This document shows, piece after piece, positions 40,633 through 49,736 of a stretch of DNA of 64,000 nt. The translations under genes were made by a program, and so were the position numbers. This stretch comes from MGBC163016 sp910588905 (GTDB taxonomy: Bacteria > Actinomycetota > Coriobacteriia > Coriobacteriales > Eggerthellaceae), in contig CAPGDO010000002.1 of the NCBI GenBank assembly GCA_948616985.1, positions 1-64,000 on the forward strand, written 5' to 3'. The number at the start of each line of letters is the position of its first letter. The stretch's first letter is position 1. Under the pieces are notes generated by a model. The model worked only from the letters and a program-made list of their open reading frames with translations, was not told the DNA's origin and searched no databases.

Positions 40633-41970
40633 ATGCGCAAGACCATCCCCTATGATCAGAAGTACTACGACCCTGAGATAGAGTGCATGCCCCGATCAGA
40701 GCTGGAGCAGATGCAGCTGGATCGCCTCAAGGCCATGCTCTCCTATGCCTACGAGAACACGGTCTACTACAAGCGCTCCTTCGATGAGGCGGGTGTGAGG
40801 CCTGAGGATGTGCAGACGCTCTCTGACATCCAGAAGCTGCCGTTCATCGATAAGAAGACCGAGCGGGATACCCAGCATGTGGGGAGCTTCTTCGGAGAGA
40901 TGTGCTCTGTGCCTGAAGAGGACGTGGTGTTCATGGCCACCTCTTCGGGATCCACGGGCGTGCCAACGGTGAGCCCCTTCACCCAAGAGGATTTCGATCT
41001 ATGGCAAGACACCGAGGCCCGGCTGTTCTGGCAAGCGGGCATGCGCCCCTCCGACCGCTACGTCCATGGGCTCAACTTCGCCCTCTACGTGGGCGGCCCG
41101 GATGTCATCGGTGCCCAGCGCCTGGGAGCTCTGGCCATTTGGGTGGGCGCGGTACCCTCTGACCGCTTGCTGTTCGTACTGAAGCAATACCAGCCTACCG
41201 TCATCTGGACCAGCCCCTCCTACGCTTGGCAGCTGGGTGAGAAAGCGAAGGAGAAGGGCTTCGACCCGAAGACGGACTTCTCCATCCACACCATCATCGT
41301 TGCCGGTGAGCCAGGCGGCTCCATCCCCTCTACCCGGGCTGCCATCGAGGAGCTCTGGGGTGCGAAGGTGGTGGACTTCTTCGGTCTGTCAGACATCTAC
41401 GGCGCCTGCGCCGCGGCCTGCGAAGCCCGAGATGGGCTGCATATCGTGGAGGATCAGATCCTGGTGGAGACGGTAGACCCCCATACCGGCGAGGTCTTGG
41501 AACCAGGAGAGCTGGGAGAGCTGGTCTACACCACCCTCATGAAGAAGGCGCGTCCCATGATCCGCTTCCGCACCGGAGACATAGGCTACGTATCCAACGA
41601 GCCTTGCCAGTGCGGGCGCACCTTGGCGCGCATCCATATCACCGGCCGAAAGGACGAGATGTTCATCGTGGGAGCCGTGAACGTGTTCCCCACTGATATC
41701 GAATACGTGGTGCGGGCGGAGAAGGGCCTCACGGGCGAATACTCCATCCGCGTCTATACCGAGGATTTCACCACCCGCTACGAGGTATCCGTAGAACGCG
41801 CCCAAGGCTCCGAGGAACCCTATGATGAGGTGGCACGGCGGGTGGAAGGGGCGCTCAAGACCCACACCGGCGTGCGCCCGGCGAAGGTGATCGTCCATGA
41901 CGCCGGTAAGCTGGGCACTTCCAGCGAACACAAGGCATCTCGATTCATAGATGAGAGGACGGATAAGTGA
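40633..41970 (+). CDS. Phenylacetate-CoA ligase family protein (PaaK-like)
   Basis: The 445-residue adenylate-forming enzyme has the phosphate-binding motif ATSSGSTGVPTV, the aromatic/acyl pocket region around YVHGLNFALYVGG, FFGLSDIYGACA, the RFRTGDIG motif and the C-terminal GRKDEMFIVGAVNVFPTDIE hinge. Family members activate phenylacetate or related aryl acids, such as those from amino acid fermentation, with ATP and CoA. The real substrate is not known. The Shine-Dalgarno is distant (GAAGGAA about 13 nt away). The TGA stop overlaps the ATG of the next gene, so the two are translationally coupled. A complete phenylacetate degradation pathway is not present nearby. Confidence 0.9.
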   Translation: MRKTIPYDQKYYDPEIECMPRSELEQMQLDRLKAMLSYAYENTVYYKRSFDEAGVRPEDVQTLSDIQKLPFIDKKTERDTQHVGSFFGEMCSVPEEDVVFMATSSGSTGVPTVSPFTQEDFDLWQDTEARLFWQAGMRPSDRYVHGLNFALYVGGPDVIGAQRLGALAIWVGAVPSDRLLFVLKQYQPTVIWTSPSYAWQLGEKAKEKGFDPKTDFSIHTIIVAGEPGGSIPSTRAAIEELWGAKVVDFFGLSDIYGACAAACEARDGLHIVEDQILVETVDPHTGEVLEPGELGELVYTTLMKKARPMIRFRTGDIGYVSNEPCQCGRTLARIHITGRKDEMFIVGAVNVFPTDIEYVVRAEKGLTGEYSIRVYTEDFTTRYEVSVERAQGSEEPYDEVARRVEGALKTHTGVRPAKVIVHDAGKLGTSSEHKASRFIDERTDK

Positions 41971-42623
41971 TGGCGAAGGCATTCTCTGTATCAGGACAGC
42001 ACTACCTCTTCGACGTGCAGACCTTCGCCCAGGTGGTCTTAGCGACAGGCGGAGACGGGTTCCACTACCAGCTCTTCGACCGCACCACTCAAGGGGTGAT
42101 GGAGGACGTGGTCACCGGCCGTTGTGACCTAGGAGTGCTGGTGAAGACCACCGAGAACGCAGCAGAACTGGAAGCAGAGCTGGAAGCTCAAGGACTGGAG
42201 TTCCACTTCTTGAGCGAAAGCGCGCCCCGTATCGCCCTGCCTGCCAGCCACCCCATGGTGAATGCCGATGAGCTCACCTTGGAAGCCATGGCGGATTACC
42301 CCTATATCTACTTCTATCAGGGTGAAGATGCACCGGTGCATCTTCACGAGGAGGCTCTGGCAGCCGCACCGCGCTCCAAGACCATCGCTTGCACTGACCG
42401 GGCTAGCCTCTCTGAGCTGATCGTGGCATTGAATGGCTATACAGTGACCAGTGGCATCCTCGTGGGCATCTCGGATGGATCGCTCTTGAAGACGGTGCCG
42501 CTCAAGACCGATGTGAAGCTACAGCTAGGCTACATCACCCGCGCTGATGCTCAGCTGGATGCCATGGAGGCGCGCTTCGTGGAGAAGCTCTCCCAGAACC
42601 TCGAGCGCTACGCTCACCTCTAG
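41970..42623 (+). CDS. Stand-alone LysR-type effector-binding domain, no helix-turn-helix
   Basis: The 217 residues match the periplasmic-binding-protein-like effector domain of LysR regulators: an initial strand/helix segment, TTQGVMEDVVTGRCDLGVLV, an APRIALPASHPMVNADELTLEAMADYPYIYF segment, and late VTSGILVGI. The roughly 60-residue N-terminal winged helix-turn-helix that defines LysR proteins is absent, and the start codon is locked onto the stop of the ligase gene. It therefore looks like a genuine DNA-binding-less sensor domain rather than a truncated regulator. It may bind the ligase's substrate or product or regulate the enzyme; this is inference. A GTG one codon earlier is also possible. 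Confidence 0.8.
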   Translation: MAKAFSVSGQHYLFDVQTFAQVVLATGGDGFHYQLFDRTTQGVMEDVVTGRCDLGVLVKTTENAAELEAELEAQGLEFHFLSESAPRIALPASHPMVNADELTLEAMADYPYIYFYQGEDAPVHLHEEALAAAPRSKTIACTDRASLSELIVALNGYTVTSGILVGISDGSLLKTVPLKTDVKLQLGYITRADAQLDAMEARFVEKLSQNLERYAHL

Positions 42624-42630
42624 GTTCTCC

Positions 42631-42646
42631 AGCGCACCCTAGCGCT
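42631..42646. terminator. Small hairpin at the convergent 3' ends of the LysR-like gene and leuA
   Basis: AGCGC (42631-42635) and GCGCT (42642-42646) form a 5-bp stem spanning the leuA stop codon. The two genes are only 15 nt apart. There is no U-tract, so it is a weak candidate. Confidence 0.3.
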
Positions 42647-44159
42647 TGTCTGACAACAGACGGTTCAGCGCATTCAGATAGGCTTTCGTGGAGGACACGA
42701 TGATGTCCCCATCGGCTCCGCGACCCGTGTAGATATCGCCATTGGCGGCCTTCACGCGCACGGTCACCTCGCCTAAGGCGTCTATGCCTCGCGTGACCGA
42801 TTGCACGGAATACTCCAGCAGATCGTTCTGGCAGCCGATGACCTGATCTACCGCCTTGTAGACCGCATCCACAGGACCCGTACCCCAATCGCAGACGGTG
42901 ATGGGGTCTCCTTCGGGGCCGCGCACCGTAAGGGTTGCCGTGGGCTTCAGGGGGAAGCCGCAGCTGATCTGGATGCTCTCCAGGCTATAGAGCGCATCCG
43001 CCTCACGGCTCCGTTCATTGACGAGGCTCTCCAGATCCTCATCGTAAACTTCCTTCTTCTTGTCAGCCAGGTTGAGGAATGCCTCGTAGATCTCATCCAG
43101 CTTCTGAGATTCGAACTCGTAACCCAGCTCCTCCAGCCGGTGCTTGAGGGCAGCATGACCCGATCGTGCCGTGAGCACGATCTGACTGGAACCGGCCCCC
43201 ACATCAGCAGGATCTATGATCTCATAGGTGTCGCGCTTCTTGAGCACACCGTCTTGATGGATGCCGGAGGAATGGGCGAAGGCGTTCGCTCCCACGATGG
43301 ATTTGTTCGCCTGGACGTTCATACCCGTGATAGAGGATACCAAACGGGATGCCTTCACGAATTCTCGAGTGTTCACCTCCGTATGGGCATCTAGCTCTTC
43401 CCCATGCATCTTGATGGCCATGACCACTTCTTCCATGGCTGTATTGCCAGCCCGTTCACCCAGACCGTTGATGGTGCATTCGATCTGACGAGCGCCGTTG
43501 GCAACGCCCGCAAGGGCCAAGGCGGTAGCCATTCCCAGATCATTGTGGCAGTGAACGGCGATGGTCACAGCTTCGATGCCACGCACGTTGTCTACCAGGT
43601 ATCTGATACGACGACCGAACTCCTCCGGCAGAGAATAACCCGTGGTGTCGGGGATGTTCACCACCGTAGCTCCGGCGTCCACAACAGCCTGGATGACGCG
43701 CACTAAGAAGTCGTAGTCGGACCGGCCGGCATCCTCGGCATAGAACTGCACATCATCCACATAGCGCTTGGCGCACTGAACGCACTCCACAGCCCGCTTG
43801 ACGCATTCATCGGGGGTGATGCGCAGCTTGTCCCGCAAGTGGCTCTCTGATACGCCGATGCCCGTATGGATGCGCGGACGCTTCGCGAATTTGAGCGCAT
43901 CGGCAGCACACAGGATGTCCTTCTCGATGGCGCGGGTGAGCGCGCAGACCGCTGCATCGTAGCCCACCAACTGGGATATCTTGCGCACGCTCTCGAAGTC
44001 TCCCGGGCTGGAGATAGGAAAACCAGCCTCGATGACATCCACGTTCATGCGCAGGAGCTCACGAGTGATGACCAGCTTCTCTTCCGTATTCATGGAAGCG
44101 CCCGGAGATTGCTCTCCGTCGCGCAACGTGGTGTCGAAGATGTCTATCTTCCGTGTCAT
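42639..44159 (-). CDS. leuA: 2-isopropylmalate synthase
   Basis: LeuA condenses 2-ketoisovalerate with acetyl-CoA, the first committed step of leucine synthesis. The 506-residue protein has the HMGL-like catalytic signature IFDTTLRDGEQSPGAS, the metal-binding HCHNDLGMA, GLGERAGNTA, and the C-terminal LeuA regulatory dimer domain (from about 375) with a linker. Length and order fit the long bacterial enzyme with leucine feedback. AAAGGAT precedes the ATG at the usual distance. It lies 77 nt downstream of serA and probably shares its transcript. There is no room for a leader peptide or T-box with an own promoter. Confidence 0.95.
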   Translation of the reverse strand: MTRKIDIFDTTLRDGEQSPGASMNTEEKLVITRELLRMNVDVIEAGFPISSPGDFESVRKISQLVGYDAAVCALTRAIEKDILCAADALKFAKRPRIHTGIGVSESHLRDKLRITPDECVKRAVECVQCAKRYVDDVQFYAEDAGRSDYDFLVRVIQAVVDAGATVVNIPDTTGYSLPEEFGRRIRYLVDNVRGIEAVTIAVHCHNDLGMATALALAGVANGARQIECTINGLGERAGNTAMEEVVMAIKMHGEELDAHTEVNTREFVKASRLVSSITGMNVQANKSIVGANAFAHSSGIHQDGVLKKRDTYEIIDPADVGAGSSQIVLTARSGHAALKHRLEELGYEFESQKLDEIYEAFLNLADKKKEVYDEDLESLVNERSREADALYSLESIQISCGFPLKPTATLTVRGPEGDPITVCDWGTGPVDAVYKAVDQVIGCQNDLLEYSVQSVTRGIDALGEVTVRVKAANGDIYTGRGADGDIIVSSTKAYLNALNRLLSDKR

Positions 44160-44236
44160 CCTAGATCCTTTCGCCTAGCTTCAGGTGGTGGCGTCCTTCG
44201 TTTTACTCCCTGAGGAGCACGCTTGCAAAGACAGCC

Positions 44237-45811
44237 CTAGATGGCCAGCTTCCAGAGATTCTTGTAATCCATGGCCCCTTCGAGCTCCTCCATCACCTCA
44301 GGTGTGATGTCTCCCTCGACGTTGATATAGACCAGAGCGCACTTCTCCTCCGGCTTGGTCCCGATCTGCATGGTGGTGATATTCACACCCGCTGCACCGA
44401 GGATGGAGCCGATGAGCCCGATGCGGCCGGGAGAATCAACGTATTCGAAGATGAGCGAGAGCGAGGCCGGGGTGATATCTATGCGATACCCGTTGAAGGA
44501 GATGACCCGAGGAAGGTTGTCCAAGCCGTAGAGGGTGAACGAGATGTCCATGTCATCTGCTTTGATGCGAATGGCTGACTCGTAGCCCTGAGCATCCTTG
44601 GAGGCCTCGGTGACCACGTCCATGCCATGCCTGCCGGCCATGGTCATGGCATTCTCCAAGGATACGGTGCCGATGGACTTGTAGTCGAGGATACCATCGA
44701 CCACGCCTGCCACGATGGGCGCTGGATCAGAATCAGAGATATTGCCCTCCAGCCAGACGCTCACCTGCTTCGGGATGCCGATGAGGCTCTGGATCATGCG
44801 TCCTGCTATCCTCGCTGCAGGGATATACGGGCGCACGCCCCCGATGACCTCCGGTGGGATGCTGGTGGGATTGATGGCCGTGGGCACGATGGAGCCCTCC
44901 AGCGCCGCCCAGATGTATTCGGCTATCTCCGTACCCGCCCGCACCTGGGCCTCGTGGGTGACAGCGCTGATATGCGGCGTGAGGATGGCGCTGCTGAACT
45001 CATGCAAGGGGCTTTCCGTGCAAGGCTCCTCTTCGAAGACGTCGATGCCCACTGAAGCTATCTTTCCTGCCGCCACGAAATCCGCCAGGGATGCGATGTC
45101 GAAGATGCCGCCACGAGCGGGATTCACCAAGATGACGCCGTTCTTCATGGCCGCGAACTGCTCAGGGCCGAACATGCCATAGGTATCCGGGGTGAGCGGC
45201 AGGTGCACGGTGATGAAATCCGCTACCGGGAGGATGTCGTCGATGGAATCCATCAGCGTGACATCCAGCTGAGCCGCCCGATCCGGTGAGCAGTACGGGT
45301 CATAGGCCACCAGCTCCATGCCGAATGCGCGAGCCCGTTCGGCTACGAGGCTGCCGATGCGACCCAGACCGAAGATGGCCAAGGTCTTGCCGAAGAGCTC
45401 CTGGCCCATGAAGCGATGGCGGGCCCAGGAACCAGAATGCACCGAAGCATTCGCCTGGCAGACATTGCGCGCGCAGGCCAGCAAGAGGGCCATGGTGTGC
45501 TCTGCCGCAGAGATGATGTTCGAGGTGGGAGCGTTGCATACGACGACCCCACGCTCATTGGCGGCCTCTATGTCAATGTTATCAACGGTGACACCTGCAC
45601 GACCGATGACTTTGAGGCGCTTCGCCTGGTCCAGCAGCTCCGGTGTGACATGCGTAGCTGAGCGCACGATGAGGCCATCGGCGTCCGCCAAGGCCTCCTT
45701 GAGCTCAGCCTCGCTCGCATCCAGCAGCTCCACCACCTCATAGCCGCGAGAGCGGAGGATGCTCAAGCCCTCATCGGCGATCTTCTCCGTGACGAGGACC
45801 TTAGATGCCAT
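44237..45811 (-). CDS. serA: D-3-phosphoglycerate dehydrogenase
   Basis: SerA oxidises 3-phosphoglycerate to 3-phosphohydroxypyruvate, entering serine synthesis. The 524-residue protein is of the long actinobacterial/Bacillus type: NAD-binding domain with GLGRIGSLVAERA, catalytic arginine and HLPLTPDTYG and NPARGGIFD regions, an allosteric substrate-binding insert (about 315-440), and a C-terminal ACT domain (residues from about 450: RIGLIGSILGAAGVNITTMQIG) for serine feedback. The ATG starts one nucleotide after the serC stop, showing tight coupling of the two serine genes. Confidence 0.95.
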   Translation of the reverse strand: MASKVLVTEKIADEGLSILRSRGYEVVELLDASEAELKEALADADGLIVRSATHVTPELLDQAKRLKVIGRAGVTVDNIDIEAANERGVVVCNAPTSNIISAAEHTMALLLACARNVCQANASVHSGSWARHRFMGQELFGKTLAIFGLGRIGSLVAERARAFGMELVAYDPYCSPDRAAQLDVTLMDSIDDILPVADFITVHLPLTPDTYGMFGPEQFAAMKNGVILVNPARGGIFDIASLADFVAAGKIASVGIDVFEEEPCTESPLHEFSSAILTPHISAVTHEAQVRAGTEIAEYIWAALEGSIVPTAINPTSIPPEVIGGVRPYIPAARIAGRMIQSLIGIPKQVSVWLEGNISDSDPAPIVAGVVDGILDYKSIGTVSLENAMTMAGRHGMDVVTEASKDAQGYESAIRIKADDMDISFTLYGLDNLPRVISFNGYRIDITPASLSLIFEYVDSPGRIGLIGSILGAAGVNITTMQIGTKPEEKCALVYINVEGDITPEVMEELEGAMDYKNLWKLAI

Positions 45812-45812
45812 C

Positions 45813-46895
45813 TTAGGAGTTCTCCTTCTCGAACTGAGCCATGAAGCTCACGAGGGCCTCCACGCCTGCCTTGGGCATGGCGTTATAGATGCTCGCGCGC
45901 ATGCCGCCTACGCTGCGGTGGCCCTTGATGGATTCGATGTTGTGATTCTTGCATTCCGCGATGAACTTGGCATCCAGATCAGCGTCTCCCGTGATGAACG
46001 GGACGTTCATGAGAGAGCGGCAGTCCTTGCGTGCGGTGCCCTTGAAGAGCTTGGAGCCATCGAGGAAGTCATAGAGCAGTGCTGCCTTCTCCTCATTCAT
46101 CTGCTTCATGACCTCAAGGCCTCCCAGGCCCTTGAGCCACTTGAACACCAATCCGCAGACATAGATGCCCCAGCAAGGCGGGGTATTGGAGAGGCTCTTC
46201 GCATCCACCTGCGTGAGATAGCGCATGATGGTGGGAGTCTGGGGGTTCACATCCTCCCGGACGAGGTCTTCTCGCACGATTACGATGACCACGCCTGCCG
46301 GTCCCACGTTCTTCTGCACGCCGCCGTAGATGAGGCCGTACTGGGAAACATCCATGGGCTCGGAGAGGAACATGGAGGAGACATCGGATACGAGGGGGAT
46401 GCTCCCAGTATCCGGCAACTTGGCGTAGCGCGTGCCGTAGATGGTCTCGTTCTGGCAGATGTAGACGTAATCGGCATCGGGGCTGAAGGTGAGGGTATCC
46501 ACATCCGGTACGTAGGAGTAGTTCTCATCCTCAGAGGAGGCCACCACATTGGCTGTGCCGTAGAGCTTGGCTTCCTTCGCCGCTTTCTTGGACCAAGAGC
46601 CGGAGACGATGTAATCAGCCACTCCGTGCTGCATGAGATTCATGGGAATGGCAGCGAACTGCTGGGTAGCGCCGCCCTGGAGGAAGAGGACGTGATAGTC
46701 ATCCGGAATGGCCATGAGGTCGCGGAGGTCCGCCTCAGCATCTTCGATGATCTGGGCGAAGGCGGCAGAACGATGGCTCATCTCCATCACGGACATGCCG
46801 CATCCGTTGTAATCCAACATGCCCGCCTGGGCTTCGCGAAGGACCTCTTCCGGCAATACGGCGGGACCCGCCGAAAAGTTATAGACACGTGCCAT
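45813..46895 (-). CDS. serC: Phosphoserine aminotransferase
   Basis: SerC transaminates 3-phosphohydroxypyruvate to phosphoserine with PLP. The 360-residue protein starts MARVYNFSAGPAVLPEEVL and carries FLQGGATQQF (phosphate-binding), SSMFLSEP and the PLP lysine K194 in YGGVQKNVGPAG, then NTPPCWGIY and GGMRASIYNAMP. The start is ATG 46893-46895; AAAGGAG lies 10 nt upstream. It is the first gene of serC-serA-leuA. The third serine step (SerB) is not in the window. Confidence 0.96.
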   Translation of the reverse strand: MARVYNFSAGPAVLPEEVLREAQAGMLDYNGCGMSVMEMSHRSAAFAQIIEDAEADLRDLMAIPDDYHVLFLQGGATQQFAAIPMNLMQHGVADYIVSGSWSKKAAKEAKLYGTANVVASSEDENYSYVPDVDTLTFSPDADYVYICQNETIYGTRYAKLPDTGSIPLVSDVSSMFLSEPMDVSQYGLIYGGVQKNVGPAGVVIVIVREDLVREDVNPQTPTIMRYLTQVDAKSLSNTPPCWGIYVCGLVFKWLKGLGGLEVMKQMNEEKAALLYDFLDGSKLFKGTARKDCRSLMNVPFITGDADLDAKFIAECKNHNIESIKGHRSVGGMRASIYNAMPKAGVEALVSFMAQFEKENS

Positions 46896-46937
46896 CTGCT
46901 TACCGCTCCTTTGACCCGGGGTTTCAAGACATTTGCT

Positions 46938-46943
46938 ATTGTA
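46938..46943 (-). promoter_or_regulatory. Candidate -10 box for serC-serA-leuA
   Basis: TACAAT on the minus strand is one mismatch from consensus and 42 nt upstream of the serC ATG. No good -35 box is visible. It lies in the short divergent gap to the radical SAM gene. Confidence 0.35.
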
Positions 46944-46991
46944 TCGTTTCATCCGGTCCTATGACGTCCTTGAAGGAGTGCAATAGCCCGT

Positions 46992-48314
46992 ATGCTTGCT
47001 GAAAGGTTCCTCACTCGCCTGCTGAAGCCCATGATCCACCGTTCACTCTTATCCAGCCCGACGGATGAGACCCACCTTCCGGCCCCCCACCCCGGGGAGC
47101 GCTATATGCTCTATCTGCATGTGCCCTTCTGTGAGCGCCTCTGCCCCTATTGCAGCTTCAATCGCTATCCCTTCCGCGAGGATATCGCCCGCCCCTATTT
47201 CGAGAACCTCCGGCGTGAGATGCTGATGCTGAAGTCGTTGGGCTACGATTTCGAGAGCCTCTACTTCGGCGGGGGCACCCCCACCGTCATGATCGATGAG
47301 CTCTGCGAGACCATAGACCTGGCCCGAGAGACCTTCTCGGTAGAGGAAGTGGGGGTGGAGACGAACCCTAATCACCTCATCCCCTCCTATCTAGAGAAGA
47401 TGAGCGGGCGCATCCAACGGCTCTCCGTAGGAGTGCAGAGCTTCGACGATGGTCTGCTCAAGCAGATGGATCGCTACGAGAAATACGGCAGCGGCCAGGA
47501 GATCTTCGAGCGCATCGGCGAGGCGAATGGCTATTTCGATTCGCTCAATGTGGATATGATCTTCAACTTCCCCTCTCAGACCGAGGATATCCTCTTCGCC
47601 GATCTGGAGCGCATTGCTCAGTGCGGAGCTCGTCAGACCACGTTCTCCCCGCTCTACGTATCCAATGCCACCATGAAGAAGATGACGTCCACCTTGGGAC
47701 AGATGGATTACGGACGTGAGTGGGACTTCTATCGTATCCTTGACGGCGTGCTGGCCGGGGGCGACGAGCCGCTCTTTGGCCGGGAGACGGTCTGGACCTT
47801 CAACCGATTGGATGAGACCGGTCAGGTGGATGACGCCGTGCGCATCAACGAGTACCAGACCTCCTACAACGAATACCCCGCTATCGGGTCGGGCTCCATC
47901 ACGCACCTGGATGGTGCGCTCTACGTGAACGAATTCAGCATCCCGAAGTACAACTCCATGATCCAGAGCGGACGGATGTCGGTCAAGGAGAAGACCGTCA
48001 TGTCACGACGGGATCTCATGCGCTATCGGTTCCTCTTGGATCTCTATCGCTTGCGGCTCGACAAAGAGCGCTTCAAGCGAGAGTTCGGCATGAGCGTGGA
48101 GCGAGGGCTTCCCGTGGAGATGACGTTCCTTGCGGCGAATGGCGCGTTCTCGGTGAATGATGACCGTGAGGTCCTCCTGACCGAGCGAGGCCGCTATCTG
48201 GTACTGGTGATGTACCGTCAGTTCCTTTCCGGCATGAACAACCTGCGTGAACAGGCCCGCAAGCGCCTCACTGGCTACGAGCGCACCCTCCATTTCGGCG
48301 ACGGCACCCAATAG
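46992..48314 (+). CDS. HemN/HemW-like radical SAM protein
   Basis: The 440-residue protein has the HemN-type radical SAM core: LYLHVPFCERLCPYCSF with C-x3-C-x2-C for the 4Fe-4S cluster, YFGGGTPTVM, VETNPNHL, RLSVGVQSFDDGLL and DMIFNFPSQTED. The extra fourth cysteine directly after the cluster motif in true HemN coproporphyrinogen dehydrogenase (CxC) is replaced by serine-phenylalanine, as in HemW/ChuW-like proteins. It could act in haem handling, for example as a haem chaperone or haem-degrading methyltransferase, rather than haem synthesis; this is inferred. It is divergent from serC. No haem genes are nearby. Confidence 0.88.
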   Translation: MLAERFLTRLLKPMIHRSLLSSPTDETHLPAPHPGERYMLYLHVPFCERLCPYCSFNRYPFREDIARPYFENLRREMLMLKSLGYDFESLYFGGGTPTVMIDELCETIDLARETFSVEEVGVETNPNHLIPSYLEKMSGRIQRLSVGVQSFDDGLLKQMDRYEKYGSGQEIFERIGEANGYFDSLNVDMIFNFPSQTEDILFADLERIAQCGARQTTFSPLYVSNATMKKMTSTLGQMDYGREWDFYRILDGVLAGGDEPLFGRETVWTFNRLDETGQVDDAVRINEYQTSYNEYPAIGSGSITHLDGALYVNEFSIPKYNSMIQSGRMSVKEKTVMSRRDLMRYRFLLDLYRLRLDKERFKREFGMSVERGLPVEMTFLAANGAFSVNDDREVLLTERGRYLVLVMYRQFLSGMNNLREQARKRLTGYERTLHFGDGTQ

Positions 48315-48361
48315 AGGATCCCGGGTGATCATCGTCGCTCCTGACAGGTGATCGCATGGGA

Positions 48362-48381
48362 GGGTCGAACGCGTTCGACCC
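48362..48381. repeat. Perfect 20-bp palindrome, copy 2 of the CGAACGCGTTCG type
   Basis: GGGTCGAACGCGTTCGACCC is a perfect palindrome between the convergent radical SAM and histidine kinase genes. The 12-bp core CGAACGCGTTCG equals that at 23252-23269. As RNA it would form an 8-bp stem with a CGCG loop on both strands, fitting a U-less bidirectional terminator, but a protein-binding site is equally possible. Confidence 0.6.
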
Positions 48382-48420
48382 CTACGGAGGAGCTGCTTTA
48401 TCCCTTCGCATGAGAGGCTC

Positions 48421-49722
48421 TTAAGCCCGGACAGGGAAGGTGAGAGAGAATGTGGTGAGGCCATCGGCGCTGTTCACAGAGATCCGTGCACCCATCTGAT
48501 CCGCCAGCGCCTGTGCGATGGAGAGCCCCAACCCATGACCATCAGCCATAGCCCGTGCTTCGGGGCTACGATAGAACCGGTCGAAGATATGAGCCTGCAC
48601 CTCTGGATCCAAGACCTGTCCTGCATTCGTCACCTCCAGGACCGCCTCTTCGCTCCGCTGAGCGCTGAGACGAACGCTCACCCGACTTCCCGGCTCCACA
48701 TACTTGCAGGCATTATCCACGAGCACGCTTGCGATGCGGGTCAAGCCCGCTCCATCCAGCCGCGATAGCACTCCTTCTTGGATATCCGTCTCCAGGGAGA
48801 AGCCCCGCTCCAATGCACGGGACTCGAAGCTGAGGACGACACCTTCGAGGATGCGCGACGCATCCACCACTTCCGCTGTCTGCAAGATGCCATCACGCCT
48901 CCCATCGCTTCGGGCCCGCTCATCCAAGCTTGCCAAGGAAAGGAGATCCTCCGCAAGATCGGCCATGCCATCTGCGGCGCCCTGAGTGCTCTTGAGCCAG
49001 TGGACCCGCTCTTCCCAGGGGGCCTCCGGCTCCTCCAAGAGGACTTCGGTATTGGCCTTGATGATGGAGAGCGGTGTCTTGAGCTCATGGGATGCGTTGG
49101 CGATAAAGCTGCGCTGTTGATCCCAGGCGGCACGGACGGGGCGTAAGGCCCAGCGGGAGAAGAGGATGCTAGCTACCAGGAAGACGAGGAGCGCAGCGGC
49201 GCCCACCCCTGCGAAGATGATGATGAGGCTACGCTGTGACTCCGCCACCGTATCGAAGGCGAAGGCGACATAGGTGCAGCTGTCTACCGTTCGCTTCAGG
49301 AAGCTGAGCCCGAGGGCTGGAATAGAGCTGAAGCCCTTAGGAGCTGCCTCGCACGCCATTCTTGCCTCCTCAAGCCCCTCCGCATCCAGCAAAGCGCTGG
49401 AGCGCGAGGCCAAGGTGAGCGAATCATCTTCCAAGCGATAGACCGCAACAGGCTGATCCATCGGCTCGGCAGGTGGCTTTCCCAGCTCCGGAGGTTCGAA
49501 CCACCCCAGGCTGTCTTCAGGGACCCCCTTGTCCCTTCCTGCGGACTCCGGAGCGCTCTCCGCTTCCACGGTCCTATCGATGGCGGATTCCAACGAGCGG
49601 TGCAGATGGTCGGATCCTTCATGGCTGATCCAGACCAGGATGCAGGCGAAGACGGCCAAAAGGATGATGGCCACTACCGCCATGATCATGGCAATGAATT
49701 TCGTTCGGAGCCGTTGCAGCAT
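48421..49722 (-). CDS. Sensor histidine kinase
   Basis: The 433-residue membrane kinase has a first helix (about 12-36), an extracellular sensor of about 115 residues, a second helix (about 155-180), then a dimerisation/phosphoacceptor domain with FIANASHELKTPLSII, an N-box LVDNACKYV and a G-box GHGLGLSIAQ. The start is ATG 49720-49722 with GGGAAGG 7 nt upstream. A TTG at 49740 overlapping the response regulator stop is the alternative. It follows the response regulator gene and probably forms a pair with it. The extracellular domain shows no named fold. The adjacent polyphosphate-polymerase/lipoprotein genes may be its targets. Confidence 0.92.
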   Translation of the reverse strand: MLQRLRTKFIAMIMAVVAIILLAVFACILVWISHEGSDHLHRSLESAIDRTVEAESAPESAGRDKGVPEDSLGWFEPPELGKPPAEPMDQPVAVYRLEDDSLTLASRSSALLDAEGLEEARMACEAAPKGFSSIPALGLSFLKRTVDSCTYVAFAFDTVAESQRSLIIIFAGVGAAALLVFLVASILFSRWALRPVRAAWDQQRSFIANASHELKTPLSIIKANTEVLLEEPEAPWEERVHWLKSTQGAADGMADLAEDLLSLASLDERARSDGRRDGILQTAEVVDASRILEGVVLSFESRALERGFSLETDIQEGVLSRLDGAGLTRIASVLVDNACKYVEPGSRVSVRLSAQRSEEAVLEVTNAGQVLDPEVQAHIFDRFYRSPEARAMADGHGLGLSIAQALADQMGARISVNSADGLTTFSLTFPVRA

Positions 49723-49736
49723 CCTTCCGCCTTCCC

